Made by a program: the position numbers and the translations under genes
The notes under the pieces: model-generated
Database searches by the model: none
Seen by the model: the letters and a program-made list of their open reading frames with translations, nothing else
Told to the model about the DNA's origin: nothing
Assembly: GCA_016281335.1 (NCBI GenBank)
Contig: JAEEIK010000043.1
Coordinates: 1-56,547 of the forward strand
Reading direction: 5' to 3'
Source of the DNA: Lachnospiraceae bacterium
GTDB lineage: Bacteria; Bacillota; Clostridia; Lachnospirales; Lachnospiraceae
Length of the DNA: 56,547 bases
Shown: positions 17,787-26,940 of the stretch, piece by piece
Layout of the letters: each line of letters opens with the position of its first letter
Position numbering within the stretch: the stretch's first letter is position 1

Positions 17787-18848
17787 ATGAACAGATTCAG
17801 ATTACCATATCACTTAACGGTAGAAGAGGGAGTATTTGAAGATATACCGGGCAGTCTGGAAGATGTATTTCCGAATATAACTGCAGATAAAACTATTCTG
17901 GTCACGGAAGAGAATCTGAAAAATATATTTGAAGCTATACTTGATGAGATACAGAGAGATTTTCCGGCATGTGAATTATATCTTATCAAAAAAGCTGATT
18001 ATGATTCGGCAGTTGCACTGGCAAAATATATCACCATGAACGATGTAAAGCAGGTGATAGGTTTTGGAGGTGGTACAGTGCTGGATCTGGCCAAGTTTGC
18101 TGCCTTTGTTTCTAAAAGCCGTCTGATCAGCCTGCCTACAACACTGTCAAATGATTCACTGGCATCACCTGTAGCGGTTCTTGGAACAGAAGGTCTTGCA
18201 AGAAAGAGTTTCCGCTGTACCATTCCCGATGCGATACTGATCGATGTGAATGTAGTTAAGAGCGCGCCGGATCGTCAGCTGTTAGCCGGAATAGGTGATA
18301 CGGTTTCAAAGTATACAGCGCTCTATGATTGGAAACTGGCAGCCGCAAAGGGACGGGAATCAGTGGATGATTTTGCTTATATGATATCGGATATGGCTTT
18401 TGAATCCATGCTGCATGCGGAGGGAGCAGAGCTTAAGAGTACGGATTTTATCCGTCGCCTTACATATGCTTTGGTTATGGGAGGACTGGCCATGGAGATT
18501 GCGGGCAATTCGCGTCCGTCCTCGGGATCTGAGCATCTTTTCTGTCACGCATTGGAAGAAGAATTTGCCGATAAGGTAGGTATACCTCATGGAATAGCAA
18601 CAGCTATGGGTTCATATCCAGCCTGCATATTTCAGAACAGAAGTGTCGATAAAGTTGAGAAGATAATCAGACAGTTCAATATACCGGTAAAACCATCTGT
18701 ATATGGCATTTCTGAAGAGATATTTATAAAAGCATGGCAGATGTCTGCAGCTACAAGAGCTGATCGTTATACCATATTGAATGAAGCAGACTTAAGCGAC
18801 GGAAGACTTTCAGCTGTATATAAAGAGATGGAAGAAAAGTTTGCCTAG
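17787..18848 (+). CDS. Glycerol-1-phosphate dehydrogenase-like iron/zinc alcohol dehydrogenase
   Basis: A 353-residue dehydroquinate-synthase-fold dehydrogenase closest in style to sn-glycerol-1-phosphate dehydrogenases (AraM/EgsA). The NAD(P)-binding GFGGGTVLDLAKFAA and the SLPTTLSNDSLASPVAV loop are visible, and a metal-site segment SRPSSGSEHLFCHALEE with a following GIPHGIATAMGSY supplies His ligands. In bacteria such enzymes make glycerol-1-phosphate for unusual lipids or act in sugar-alcohol metabolism; the exact substrate here is not certain. AGGAGAAAGG precedes the ATG at 17787. Its TAG overlaps the stop codon of the convergent SulP gene, the two sharing CTAG. Confidence 0.78.
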   Translation: MNRFRLPYHLTVEEGVFEDIPGSLEDVFPNITADKTILVTEENLKNIFEAILDEIQRDFPACELYLIKKADYDSAVALAKYITMNDVKQVIGFGGGTVLDLAKFAAFVSKSRLISLPTTLSNDSLASPVAVLGTEGLARKSFRCTIPDAILIDVNVVKSAPDRQLLAGIGDTVSKYTALYDWKLAAAKGRESVDDFAYMISDMAFESMLHAEGAELKSTDFIRRLTYALVMGGLAMEIAGNSRPSSGSEHLFCHALEEEFADKVGIPHGIATAMGSYPACIFQNRSVDKVEKIIRQFNIPVKPSVYGISEEIFIKAWQMSAATRADRYTILNEADLSDGRLSAVYKEMEEKFA

Positions 18849-21070
18849 TCTTTTTTGCGCATCCGGATGAAAGATTCGTATTCATTCGGATGTTTGTTTT
18901 TTATGTAATTGCGTATAACTTTTTCGTGTTTATTAAGAAGACGCATAGCCTGAGGGTTTATCAGACTTAAGCGCTGCTGGCCGAAAGTTCTGCGTCTTTC
19001 GATATGACGTTCTATCCTTGCGGTGAGTTCAGGGCTTATCTTTCCCTCTGCTCTCAGCTCTTCGAGACGTATCTCAAGAAGATCCCAGAATTCGTCTTCA
19101 TCAAAGCGGCCAAGCATACCCCAGGAAGTACGTATGCCTTCCTTGCTCAGGATCCTGGCTTCCAGTTCTTCGTGATTTTCTGCGGTCAAAGCCAGCTCAT
19201 CAGCAATACTTCTGGCCAGAAGTTCCATGCGTTCTTCGGCTTCACTTCCGAACAGCCATTCAAATTCCGAGAGTCTCTCTTCAGCTTCCACGGCGGTTTC
19301 TACATCCATGATCCTTATCCTTGCAGTTTCGGAAAGATCATGAACATCAGTATTTTCCAGATCGTAAGGTTTCTCCAGTCCCGCATCCCTCAGAGCCAGA
19401 GTGATAGTGCGGCGGACAGCGCCTTCTTCTATGAGCAGACTGCCGCCAAGGCTGCGCAATTGGTCATTCAATGAGCCGTCATGTTCGGTAAGATAAAAGA
19501 GTATGCCGCGTTCACGAAGTTCTGCATACAGCTGCATGAGTCTTTCCACGGAAGTCATATCAATACTGCCGATGCCTCGGGCATCCACCACCACCTGGTG
19601 AGTATCATCTTTTATCGCTTCTTCTATCTCATTACAAAATAGTTCAATGTTTGCAAAAAAGAGATTGCCGCTGAAACGATAGACCACCGTATTCTTTATG
19701 GGTCTTGCAGCGGAATTGCGCTTCAGCGAATAGAAATTGCCGTGGCCGGGGATACGTCCGACAAAAGCTGTGGGCGGACTTACGCTTCGTATTGCGGTCT
19801 CTCCGAAAGAGAGTACCACTCCGATGATAATGCCGTATAAGGTCCCGAAGAACATAACACCAAGGAAAGCTATCATAAAAACTATCCATTCATTCTTAAC
19901 GGTGTGCCAGAGCTTCCGTTCCAGCTTAAGTTCAAGTATGCCGATAAGGGCTGTTATCACGATCCCGGTAAGTACCGGAACGGGAAGATATTTGATAAAC
20001 GGTGTTCCGAAGAGAAGGATCAGTATCATGGTAAGCCCGGCGGATACTGACATAAGCTGTGACCTGACACCCTGGGAATCTGCGATGCCGCTGCGGGATA
20101 CACTTCCGTTGATCGGACAGGATCCGAAGAAGGCGCTCATGAGATTCATTACGCCATAGGCTAACAGTTCCGCATTATTATCAAGAGTATCCTGATATTT
20201 CCTTGCATAATTTCCGGATGCCAGAAGGGTCTGTGCCATGATAACGGCCGCTATACCGAGAGTCTGCATGATAAGATCGGGAAAACTGTCTAAGAAACCA
20301 TCGATTCCGTTTAGTGCAAAGAACGGCATGCCGTTATCATTGATCTTATAACCGGGAAGGATAAATTCAGGGAGTCCCGGAACGACCTCAGCCATTAATT
20401 TTACTCCATAACGGTCAAGCCGGAAGAGGATCTGCAGAAGTGCCGAGATGATCAACATGATAACTGTGACAGGCACTTTGGGAATGATCCTTTTGCATAC
20501 AAGAATGATAACTATTGTTGAAAGACCAAGGATGAACGAGAGTAGGTGAAAGCTCTTTGACTGGAAAACAAGATTGGTGATAAGTTCTATCACTTCACCT
20601 GTACCCGGATCACCGCCAAAAAGCTTGGGAAGCTGCATAAGTATTATGGTCAGTCCGACACCGGAGATAAAGCCTCCCATCACGGGAGTAGAAACATATT
20701 TTACTATCCTGCCGGCTTTTAGGAGATACAAAACAAGAAACCAGACGGCAGTCAGCAGAGTCATAAAAGGGACTAGCAAGAGGGCTTCTTTTGATCCTGC
20801 GCTGACACCCATTTGTGCCAGCATGCTGCCGACTATCACGGCAGGCATTGCATCCACACCTACAACAAACTGTTTTGATGTTGATAAAAATCCGAATATC
20901 AGTATTGGAAAGAGTGATCCGTATAAGCCATACACCGCAGGCAGTCCGGCAATCTGCGCATACCCCATTGATATTGGAATGGAAACCAGCGCTACTACTA
21001 TACCGCCGAAGATATCCCTTCCGTAGTTGATGGTCTTATGTTCGGATCTTATCTGTGTGATGAGCCTCAT
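18845..21070 (-). CDS. SulP-family anion transporter with STAS domain and long C-terminal extension
   Basis: 741 residues from the ATG at 21070. About 12 membrane segments of the SLC26/SulP family (GGIVVALVSIPISMGYAQIAGLP near the N-terminus, positions approximate) are followed by a cytoplasmic STAS domain (about 440-550; VVDARGIGSIDMTSVERL). Beyond STAS lies an acidic then basic helical extension of about 190 residues that ordinary SulP proteins lack and that I cannot name. Substrates in the family include sulfate, bicarbonate and dicarboxylates; none can be chosen here. No ribosome binding site precedes the ATG, while an extended -10 box ends 6 bases before it. An in-frame ATG at 21100 also lacks a ribosome binding site. 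Confidence 0.88.
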   Translation of the reverse strand: MRLITQIRSEHKTINYGRDIFGGIVVALVSIPISMGYAQIAGLPAVYGLYGSLFPILIFGFLSTSKQFVVGVDAMPAVIVGSMLAQMGVSAGSKEALLLVPFMTLLTAVWFLVLYLLKAGRIVKYVSTPVMGGFISGVGLTIILMQLPKLFGGDPGTGEVIELITNLVFQSKSFHLLSFILGLSTIVIILVCKRIIPKVPVTVIMLIISALLQILFRLDRYGVKLMAEVVPGLPEFILPGYKINDNGMPFFALNGIDGFLDSFPDLIMQTLGIAAVIMAQTLLASGNYARKYQDTLDNNAELLAYGVMNLMSAFFGSCPINGSVSRSGIADSQGVRSQLMSVSAGLTMILILLFGTPFIKYLPVPVLTGIVITALIGILELKLERKLWHTVKNEWIVFMIAFLGVMFFGTLYGIIIGVVLSFGETAIRSVSPPTAFVGRIPGHGNFYSLKRNSAARPIKNTVVYRFSGNLFFANIELFCNEIEEAIKDDTHQVVVDARGIGSIDMTSVERLMQLYAELRERGILFYLTEHDGSLNDQLRSLGGSLLIEEGAVRRTITLALRDAGLEKPYDLENTDVHDLSETARIRIMDVETAVEAEERLSEFEWLFGSEAEERMELLARSIADELALTAENHEELEARILSKEGIRTSWGMLGRFDEDEFWDLLEIRLEELRAEGKISPELTARIERHIERRRTFGQQRLSLINPQAMRLLNKHEKVIRNYIKNKHPNEYESFIRMRKKD

Positions 21071-21076
21071 GGCAGT

Positions 21077-21085
21077 ATTATAGCA
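21077..21085 (-). promoter_or_regulatory. Extended -10 element of the SulP gene
   Basis: The minus strand reads TGCTATAAT, ending 6 bases before the ATG at 21070. Initiation about 7 bases downstream would start the mRNA at the initiation codon. No matching -35 is visible, as is allowed for TGn extended promoters. Confidence 0.5.
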
Positions 21086-21118
21086 TATTTTCGCCGGCAT
21101 ACATAAGCTGTGTTTTTA

Positions 21119-21147
21119 TAGAAATGAACTGCTTAGTATGATAAAAT
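21119..21147 (+). promoter_or_regulatory. Promoter of the GH13 operon (repeated block, copy A)
   Basis: TAGAAA and extended TGA-TAAAAT are separated by 17 bases. It is part of a 37-base block (21114-21150) whose flanks TTTTATAGAAATG and ATA-rich end recur with the same spacing at 28064 and 31062. Confidence 0.65.
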
Positions 21148-21189
21148 ATATCTGCGTTTACATTGCGTAAAATGGATTGGAGGTTTGCC

Positions 21190-22728
21190 ATGGGAAGAAG
21201 ACCGGATTGGCTTGAAGAAGCTGTTTTCTACGAGATATATCCGCAATCCTTTAAGGATACGGATAATGACGGTATAGGGAATATCCGCGGGATTACAGAG
21301 AAGCTCAGCTATATAAAGGAGCTTGGATGTAATGCCATATGGATCAATCCATGCTTTGAATCACCTTTTGGTGATGCAGGATATGATGTTTCCGATTATT
21401 ACAGGGTGGCGCCGCGCTATGGCAGTAATGAAGATCTGGAGCAGCTGTTTGAGGAGGCGCATAAGACAGGGATCCATATACTTCTGGATCTTGTTCCGGG
21501 GCATACATCCTGGGAACACCCGTGGTTTAAGGAAAGTCAGAAGGCAGAGAAAAACGAATATACAGACAGATATATATGGACAGACAGCATATGGGAATCA
21601 CCGGAGGGATATGCATCTCTTCGCGGTATATCCGATCGTGACGGAAGCTGTCTTGTCAATTTCTTTACACATCAGCCGGCTCTGAATTACGGTTTTTATA
21701 AACCGGATCGTCTCTGGCAGCAGTCGATGGATTCTGAGGGTGCAAGGGCTACCCGCGAAGAGATAAAGAATATCATGAGATTCTGGCTCTCAAAGGGCTG
21801 CGACGGATTTCGCGTGGATATGGCGGGATCGCTTGTAAAGAATGATGAGGAAAGCAGAGGTACCATTGCTTTATGGCAGGATATAAGGGGATTTCTTGAT
21901 AAAGAATTTCCCGAAGCCGTGCTTATATCGGAATGGGGAGAACCGGATAAGAGTATTGAGGCCGGTTTTCATATGGATTTTCTTCTTCACTTCGGACCCT
22001 CACATTATAATGATCTGTTCCGCTGTGACGATCCTTTCTTTGGCGGAAAGGGAGATGCTTCCGAATTTGTGAAGAAATATCTTGAGAGCTGCGCTAAAGC
22101 AGATAACAAAGGTTATATCTGTATCCCATCCGGAAATCATGATATGGACAGGCTTGCAAAATATATAAAGGGAGACAGGGCGAAGATGGCTTTCGCATTT
22201 CTCTTATCCATGCCCGGCGCGCCTTATATCTATTATGGCGACGAGATCGGTATGAGGTATGTGGAGGGATTAACGTCTGTAGAGGGAGGTTATAACAGGA
22301 CAGGTTCGCGTTCTCCCATGCAGTGGAACAGCGAAAAGAATGCAGGTTTCTCCGGAGGAGATGAGAACAGTCTGTATATTCCTCTTGATCCTGACAAGGA
22401 CAGACCCGATGTTGAAAAGCAATTAACAGATCCGGGATCATTGCTCAATGAAGTAAAAAAACTGATATCAGTCAGGAGGTCATACAGGGCATTGATGAAT
22501 TCAGGTGAAATAAAATTTGTCTGTGACGGTGAAGAAGGAAAGCCTTTGATATATATCAGGTCATACGATGGTGAAAGAATAATTGTTGCACTGAACCCGA
22601 CGGACAGAGAGTATAAGATGGAAAACACGGATGTGAAAGAGCTGATATATGTTTTGGGAGATGAGCCGGATATGACAGACGGTAAGCTGTTGCTGAAGCC
22701 GGGATCGGCTTTCTTTGCAATTATCTGA
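21190..22728 (+). CDS. GH13 alpha-glucosidase/alpha-amylase family enzyme
   Basis: 512 residues without a signal peptide, so cytoplasmic. It is a GH13 (beta/alpha)8 glycoside hydrolase acting on alpha-glucosidic bonds. The catalytic set is complete: nucleophile Asp210 in GFRVDMAG, acid/base Glu248 in LISEWGE and the transition-state Asp318 in SGNHDMDR. The N-terminal EIYPQSFKDTDNDGIGNIRGI is typical of oligo-1,6-glucosidase and trehalose-type subgroups. A C-terminal beta-domain closes the protein. GGAGG at 21179-21183 fixes the ATG at 21190. It leads an operon with the two small hydrolase genes downstream and has promoter copy A. Confidence 0.92.
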   Translation: MGRRPDWLEEAVFYEIYPQSFKDTDNDGIGNIRGITEKLSYIKELGCNAIWINPCFESPFGDAGYDVSDYYRVAPRYGSNEDLEQLFEEAHKTGIHILLDLVPGHTSWEHPWFKESQKAEKNEYTDRYIWTDSIWESPEGYASLRGISDRDGSCLVNFFTHQPALNYGFYKPDRLWQQSMDSEGARATREEIKNIMRFWLSKGCDGFRVDMAGSLVKNDEESRGTIALWQDIRGFLDKEFPEAVLISEWGEPDKSIEAGFHMDFLLHFGPSHYNDLFRCDDPFFGGKGDASEFVKKYLESCAKADNKGYICIPSGNHDMDRLAKYIKGDRAKMAFAFLLSMPGAPYIYYGDEIGMRYVEGLTSVEGGYNRTGSRSPMQWNSEKNAGFSGGDENSLYIPLDPDKDRPDVEKQLTDPGSLLNEVKKLISVRRSYRALMNSGEIKFVCDGEEGKPLIYIRSYDGERIIVALNPTDREYKMENTDVKELIYVLGDEPDMTDGKLLLKPGSAFFAII

Positions 22729-22761
22729 GTAAAGTATTGATGAGGAGGACATATAGACGAA

Positions 22762-23313
22762 ATGGGAAAGTTTGCTGTTGTTTTTCCGGGAATAGGGTAT
22801 CACAAAGATAAACCCTTATTATATTACAGCGTGAAGATCGCAAGGGAGGCAGGATATCAGCCGGTTTATATTGATTTCTCAGGTATAGCCTGGGATAAAG
22901 CTGATCTGAGAGATCCGGATAAAATGAAAGAGTTATTTGTTCAGGCAATGCTTGCAGCCGAAAGGGCATTCTCGGATATTGATATTTCTGCTGAAGATGA
23001 GCTTCTGTTTATCTCCAAAAGTATAGGAACGGCTGTAGCTGCTTATTATGCAAAAAAGAATTCTCTGAAAGCAAAACAGATATATTTTTCGCCGGTTGTG
23101 CAGTTCGGTGAATTTGTACAGGATTATGGCCTGGCATTCTACGGTGATAATGACCCGTTGGCAGATTATATAAAGATTGAAGAAATCTGTGCAGATAATA
23201 AGATAGAAGCTCACCTGATCGCAGGGGGCAATCATTCTCTTGAGATCGGAGATACGGAAACGGATCTTATAAATCTGTCAAAAATAATGAGCCTTGTAAA
23301 GACATTTATATAA
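22762..23313 (+). CDS. Small alpha/beta-hydrolase-like protein
   Basis: A 183-residue cytoplasmic protein with the spacing of an alpha/beta hydrolase. The N-terminal strand and oxyanion turn read VVFPGIGYHKDK, the nucleophile elbow FISKSIGT puts Ser at residue 87, an acidic residue in GDNDPL lies at 129 or 131, and the His in GGNHSLE is at 158. The elbow is not the standard GxSxG, so the call is at fold level. AGGAGG lies about 13 bases before the ATG. It sits between the GH13 and MBL-fold genes and is probably co-transcribed with them; its substrate is unknown. Confidence 0.68.
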   Translation: MGKFAVVFPGIGYHKDKPLLYYSVKIAREAGYQPVYIDFSGIAWDKADLRDPDKMKELFVQAMLAAERAFSDIDISAEDELLFISKSIGTAVAAYYAKKNSLKAKQIYFSPVVQFGEFVQDYGLAFYGDNDPLADYIKIEEICADNKIEAHLIAGGNHSLEIGDTETDLINLSKIMSLVKTFI

Positions 23314-23326
23314 GGAGATATGTATA

Positions 23327-23962
23327 ATGATCGATAATATTGAAGTGTTCAAACATAACAGCATAAGGATAAAGTCATCTTGCGGAAATATATATATCGA
23401 TCCTTTTCAGATCAATGATGCAGCTCATGATGCAGCTTATATCTTTGTCACCCATGATCATTATGATCACTTTTCACCCGGGGATATAGAAAAAGTTTCA
23501 AATAAAGAAACCATACTTATAGTACCCGAAAAGATGGAAAAGTCCGCTCACAAAATATCCGGAAGCGTAGGGAAAATATATACAGTGAAGCCGGCAACTA
23601 ATCATCAGGTAAAAGATGTTGAATTTGAAACAGTTCCTATGTACAACATATTAAAACCCTTTCATCCCAAGTCTGCGGGGTGGGTAGGTTACGTTCTTCA
23701 TATTGACGGAAAACGTATATACATAGCAGGGGATATTGATAAAATTAAAGAAGCTGCGGCAGTTAAATGTGATATAGCCCTGTTGCCTATAGGCGGTTTC
23801 TATACAATGAATGTCAAGCAGGCTGTGGAACTTACCAAAGAAATATGCCCCGAATATGTCATACCTGTACATTATGGCAGTATAGCAGGTAAACAGGAAG
23901 ACGGGGCATTATTCTCTGAAAAGGTTGAAAAGCCGGTGAAGGCAGTTCTGAAGATCACTTAA
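23327..23962 (+). CDS. MBL-fold metal-dependent hydrolase
   Basis: A 211-residue metallo-beta-lactamase-fold protein of the UlaG-like kind. Metal ligands are visible in THDHYDH (His43, His45, Asp47, His48), the later Asp in YIAGDIDK and a C-terminal His in VIPVHYG. It lacks a signal peptide. Substrates in this group range from lactone sugars to unknown metabolites. It starts 14 bases after the alpha/beta hydrolase gene with AAGGAG. Its last 8 bases overlap the end of the convergent transglutaminase gene. Confidence 0.85.
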   Translation: MIDNIEVFKHNSIRIKSSCGNIYIDPFQINDAAHDAAYIFVTHDHYDHFSPGDIEKVSNKETILIVPEKMEKSAHKISGSVGKIYTVKPATNHQVKDVEFETVPMYNILKPFHPKSAGWVGYVLHIDGKRIYIAGDIDKIKEAAAVKCDIALLPIGGFYTMNVKQAVELTKEICPEYVIPVHYGSIAGKQEDGALFSEKVEKPVKAVLKIT

Positions 23963-26192
23963 TGGTCAGCTGACAGTTATATTCCTGTTCGTCAACGATA
24001 GCTCTGACATTGATCGTATCACCGGGGGTGCCGTTGGCTGTCAGTTTTATCTTAGATGTTTTATTTGTAGGAACGAATTCTGCATTACCATCCACCTTCC
24101 ATTCAACGTTCGTATAGGAACTCACATTGGAGAGTGTGATGGTTTTTGTTTTTCCGTTCTTTATCTTTATAACAGCTTTTTTGAATTTCGGGTGTTTAAC
24201 TTTGATAGTGAAGCTGTATTTTGCATCAATGTAATATTCCGGATGATCTCCGATCCCTTTGATCATACAGCTGAGTTTTACGGTACCGTTTTTAGCGCCT
24301 GCTCTTACTGTTCCGCTTGCTTCATCGACTGTTGCTATCGCCGCCTTTTTAGCGGGGATGCTCCAGCTTAATTGTGTCCCTTCGGGCAGATCGCTTATAT
24401 ATTCAGATACCTTTAACTCCTCTCCTTCATAAGTCAGATCTTTGGAAGGAACAGCAATCTGCGGTTCGAAGGTATGTATCACTACACTGCCGATCTTATA
24501 ATACTTTACGCCATTCCTTGTATAGATATCAACCGATGTGATCCCCTGTTTTTTTGCGGTAAAGATACCTTTCGAGTTGACCGTTCCCACGCCCTTTAAG
24601 TCAGGGGAACCGATCTGAAATTTAGCAATATTCAGCTCAGTACCCATCATCTGATCCCGTGCGATCGCTGCTACATCCAGTTTCTGCTTGACTACAAGGG
24701 AATAGGTTCCGAATGTGTTGTTGGACATTTCATTCAGATCGGGATTACCCATTACATCCGTCTTACTCAGATCATAAGCAGACCAGTCGACAGTTATTTC
24801 TTTATTTCCTTCAGACATTTCATGAAAGCTGGTAAAAACAACTTTTTTGTCTACTATCCGTATATCATGTATACCGACAAAATTACCGCTGCTCTCTTCC
24901 GGATCGACTTTGTATTCTTCGCAGATATTCCCGTTATTTCTGTCTATCAGTATCATGGTATCAAAGATGCTTATGATAACATATTTATCTCTCGTGATTA
25001 TGTATCTGAAAAGGCTCTTATGGCAGTTTTTAAATTCATAGAATAGATCATCACTGTTGCAGGTGTAATCATACTTTCTTATATAATCCGAATCAAAATG
25101 GAGCCAACCTCCGGCAACATAAGGGATGGAACGTGCTGTACTGCTCCACCAGTATTCATCATGATCGGTAGGTGTTTTGATATTCTCATATACATTCAGA
25201 TAATCGTCACCGATAAAACCTTCCCAGTCTGTTGTTCTGTGTCTTACGGCAAAAGCATCCCTGCTGAGAAGAAGATAGTGATGAGAGGTATAGCGTGACT
25301 GTCCGTCCCATGTGCTGTCAAGATAGTACCAGTTACCGTTTATTTTTGCCAGATTGAATGCATGATTCAGATCCCGGCTCTGTATAACGGGACATTCGAT
25401 GCCTGCCGCTTTTGATAATACTTCCATTGCGCTGGCATAACCGCAGCAGACTGCGCATCCCTGAACGATGGCGTCATAAGCGGAACTGTTTTCTTTGCTG
25501 TCATCGTAATCACAGTTATCACACAGCCATTGATAAAGATATAATAACTGTTCTTCCTGGGTCCACCTGCTGTCCATGCTCCTGATCACGGCAGAAACAA
25601 CCCGGTTCATTTCCTCGATCTGATCATGATAAGAGGTCCCGATCGCTTTATCCGAGGCATTGCCATCCGTTTTAATTTCTTTTGATGCAGAGGGTCTTTC
25701 CTTATATGAAAGGGTTATGGATTTAACGCATGCATTTTCGGAAAGAGTATAAGAGAAAGAACTGTCAACATAAAAGACTTCCGGAAGTGTATTAAGAAGG
25801 GTTGCAAGTCTTCCTTTTACCTTGCTCAGGTTAAGGCCGTAAGGCGTTACATCTATTACAAGATTGCTTTCTGCAGGAGAAAGGATCTGAGTCTTTACTA
25901 CATTGCAAAAAGGATCGGCTTCGATACCGCCCTCAGCAATACCGCTCAGATCAAAGTCATAGCTTGAGGGGAAAGCCCCGCAGGAATAAAGAAGATCTGA
26001 AATATCTTCTCTGTTTTCCGTATCTGCTTCTGTCGCAGCTTCTGTCGCAGCTTCTGTGTCATGATCCGTTTCATCGGAGATCACAACCTCCTCTTCACCT
26101 GCATACACATTAAGAACAGGGATATCGCAAGCCAGTACCACCGTTAGCAGAAGCAGAGAAATAAATCTTCTTAGTCTGATATTTTTAAGCAT
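23955..26192 (-). CDS. Secreted transglutaminase-like protein with bacterial Ig-like domains
   Basis: 745 residues with a cleavable signal peptide (MLKNIRLRRF, Leu/Val-rich core, cleavage after VYA near residue 31). An acidic Thr/Glu-rich linker includes a short ATEAATEAA repeat. A transglutaminase-like cysteine-protease fold covers about residues 190-310: the catalytic Cys is in GCAVCCGYASA near residue 250, the His in RDLNHAFNL and the Asp in WYYLDSTWD. The C-terminal ~250 residues contain two or three Ig-like (BIG2-style) beta domains. It probably acts on, or binds, cell-surface or host proteins or peptides. GGAGG lies upstream of the ATG and a promoter lies at 26229-26257. Confidence 0.85.
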   Translation of the reverse strand: MLKNIRLRRFISLLLLTVVLACDIPVLNVYAGEEEVVISDETDHDTEAATEAATEADTENREDISDLLYSCGAFPSSYDFDLSGIAEGGIEADPFCNVVKTQILSPAESNLVIDVTPYGLNLSKVKGRLATLLNTLPEVFYVDSSFSYTLSENACVKSITLSYKERPSASKEIKTDGNASDKAIGTSYHDQIEEMNRVVSAVIRSMDSRWTQEEQLLYLYQWLCDNCDYDDSKENSSAYDAIVQGCAVCCGYASAMEVLSKAAGIECPVIQSRDLNHAFNLAKINGNWYYLDSTWDGQSRYTSHHYLLLSRDAFAVRHRTTDWEGFIGDDYLNVYENIKTPTDHDEYWWSSTARSIPYVAGGWLHFDSDYIRKYDYTCNSDDLFYEFKNCHKSLFRYIITRDKYVIISIFDTMILIDRNNGNICEEYKVDPEESSGNFVGIHDIRIVDKKVVFTSFHEMSEGNKEITVDWSAYDLSKTDVMGNPDLNEMSNNTFGTYSLVVKQKLDVAAIARDQMMGTELNIAKFQIGSPDLKGVGTVNSKGIFTAKKQGITSVDIYTRNGVKYYKIGSVVIHTFEPQIAVPSKDLTYEGEELKVSEYISDLPEGTQLSWSIPAKKAAIATVDEASGTVRAGAKNGTVKLSCMIKGIGDHPEYYIDAKYSFTIKVKHPKFKKAVIKIKNGKTKTITLSNVSSYTNVEWKVDGNAEFVPTNKTSKIKLTANGTPGDTINVRAIVDEQEYNCQLTIK

Positions 26193-26228
26193 ATTTTTAT
26201 CCTCCGGGAATTGTTTTCATTGCTATAG

Positions 26229-26257
26229 ATTCTAACAGAACAGGGATGAAAATTCAA
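26229..26257 (-). promoter_or_regulatory. Promoter of the transglutaminase gene
   Basis: On the minus strand TTGAAT (26257-26252) and TAGAAT (26234-26229) are separated by 17 bases. It diverges from the promoter at 26293. Confidence 0.6.
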
Positions 26258-26292
26258 ATTTCCGGCAGCTGCTATAAGAACGAAAAAAAGTA

Positions 26293-26321
26293 TTGACAGA
26301 ATATATTTGATAAAATATAAT
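26293..26321 (+). promoter_or_regulatory. Consensus sigma-A promoter of the glutathione peroxidase gene
   Basis: TTGACA (26293-26298) and TATAAT (26316-26321) with a 17-base spacer form a perfect consensus match, 42 bases before the ATG. Confidence 0.88.
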
Positions 26322-26363
26322 ATGGACAAATATAAAAAGCAAAAACCAAAGGAGGGCGTGACC

Positions 26364-26906
26364 ATGAACTTTTATGAACTGAGTGTTACAGCATCGACGG
26401 GCGAAGAGATATCAATGAAGGATTATGAAGGAAAGGTAATACTGGTCGTTAATACGGCAACAGGCTGCGGTTTCACTCCGCACTACAAAGACATCGAAGC
26501 CATGTATGAAAAATATCATGACAGAGGCTTCGAGGTTATTGACGTACCCTGCAATCAGTTTGCCGGTCAGACTCCGGGAACGGATGAAGAGATCCATGAG
26601 TTCTGCCAGCTGAAATACAAAACACAGTTTCCCCAGATGAAGAAGGCGGATGTGAACGGGGATACAGCTATTCCGCTGTTTAAATATCTGAAGGAGCAGA
26701 AAGGTTTTGAAGGTTTCGGAAAAGGACCTAAGGCCCTTGCTATGAGCGCAATGCTTGCAACGATTGATAAAGACTATAAGAACAATCCAGAGATCAAGTG
26801 GAATTTTACAAAGTTTGTAGTTGACCGCAACGGAGAGGTAGTGGCAAGATTTGAACCTACCATAAAGATGGAAGAAGTGGACAGGTTTGTTGAGGAATTG
26901 TTATAA
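26364..26906 (+). CDS. Glutathione peroxidase-family thiol peroxidase
   Basis: A 180-residue thioredoxin-fold peroxidase reducing hydroperoxides. The peroxidatic Cys35 lies in NTATGCGFT, Gln and Trp of the catalytic tetrad lie in PCNQFAGQ and KWNFTKF, and the active residue is Cys rather than selenocysteine. Bacterial members usually take electrons from thioredoxin. GGAGGG at 26351-26356 fixes the ATG at 26364, and a perfect consensus promoter lies upstream. The OhrR-like regulator gene begins 35 bases downstream, so peroxide control of both is plausible. Confidence 0.95.
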   Translation: MNFYELSVTASTGEEISMKDYEGKVILVVNTATGCGFTPHYKDIEAMYEKYHDRGFEVIDVPCNQFAGQTPGTDEEIHEFCQLKYKTQFPQMKKADVNGDTAIPLFKYLKEQKGFEGFGKGPKALAMSAMLATIDKDYKNNPEIKWNFTKFVVDRNGEVVARFEPTIKMEEVDRFVEELL

Positions 26907-26940
26907 TCATTGCAGATCAACGGACAAAAGGAGAGGGACA

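Noticed and set aside
21157-21171. TTTAC-N5-GTAAA repeat before the GH13 gene as a LacI/cre operator
   Set aside because: It lacks the central CG and the spacing of the true operator at 8520; short AT-rich repeats of this size are expected by chance.
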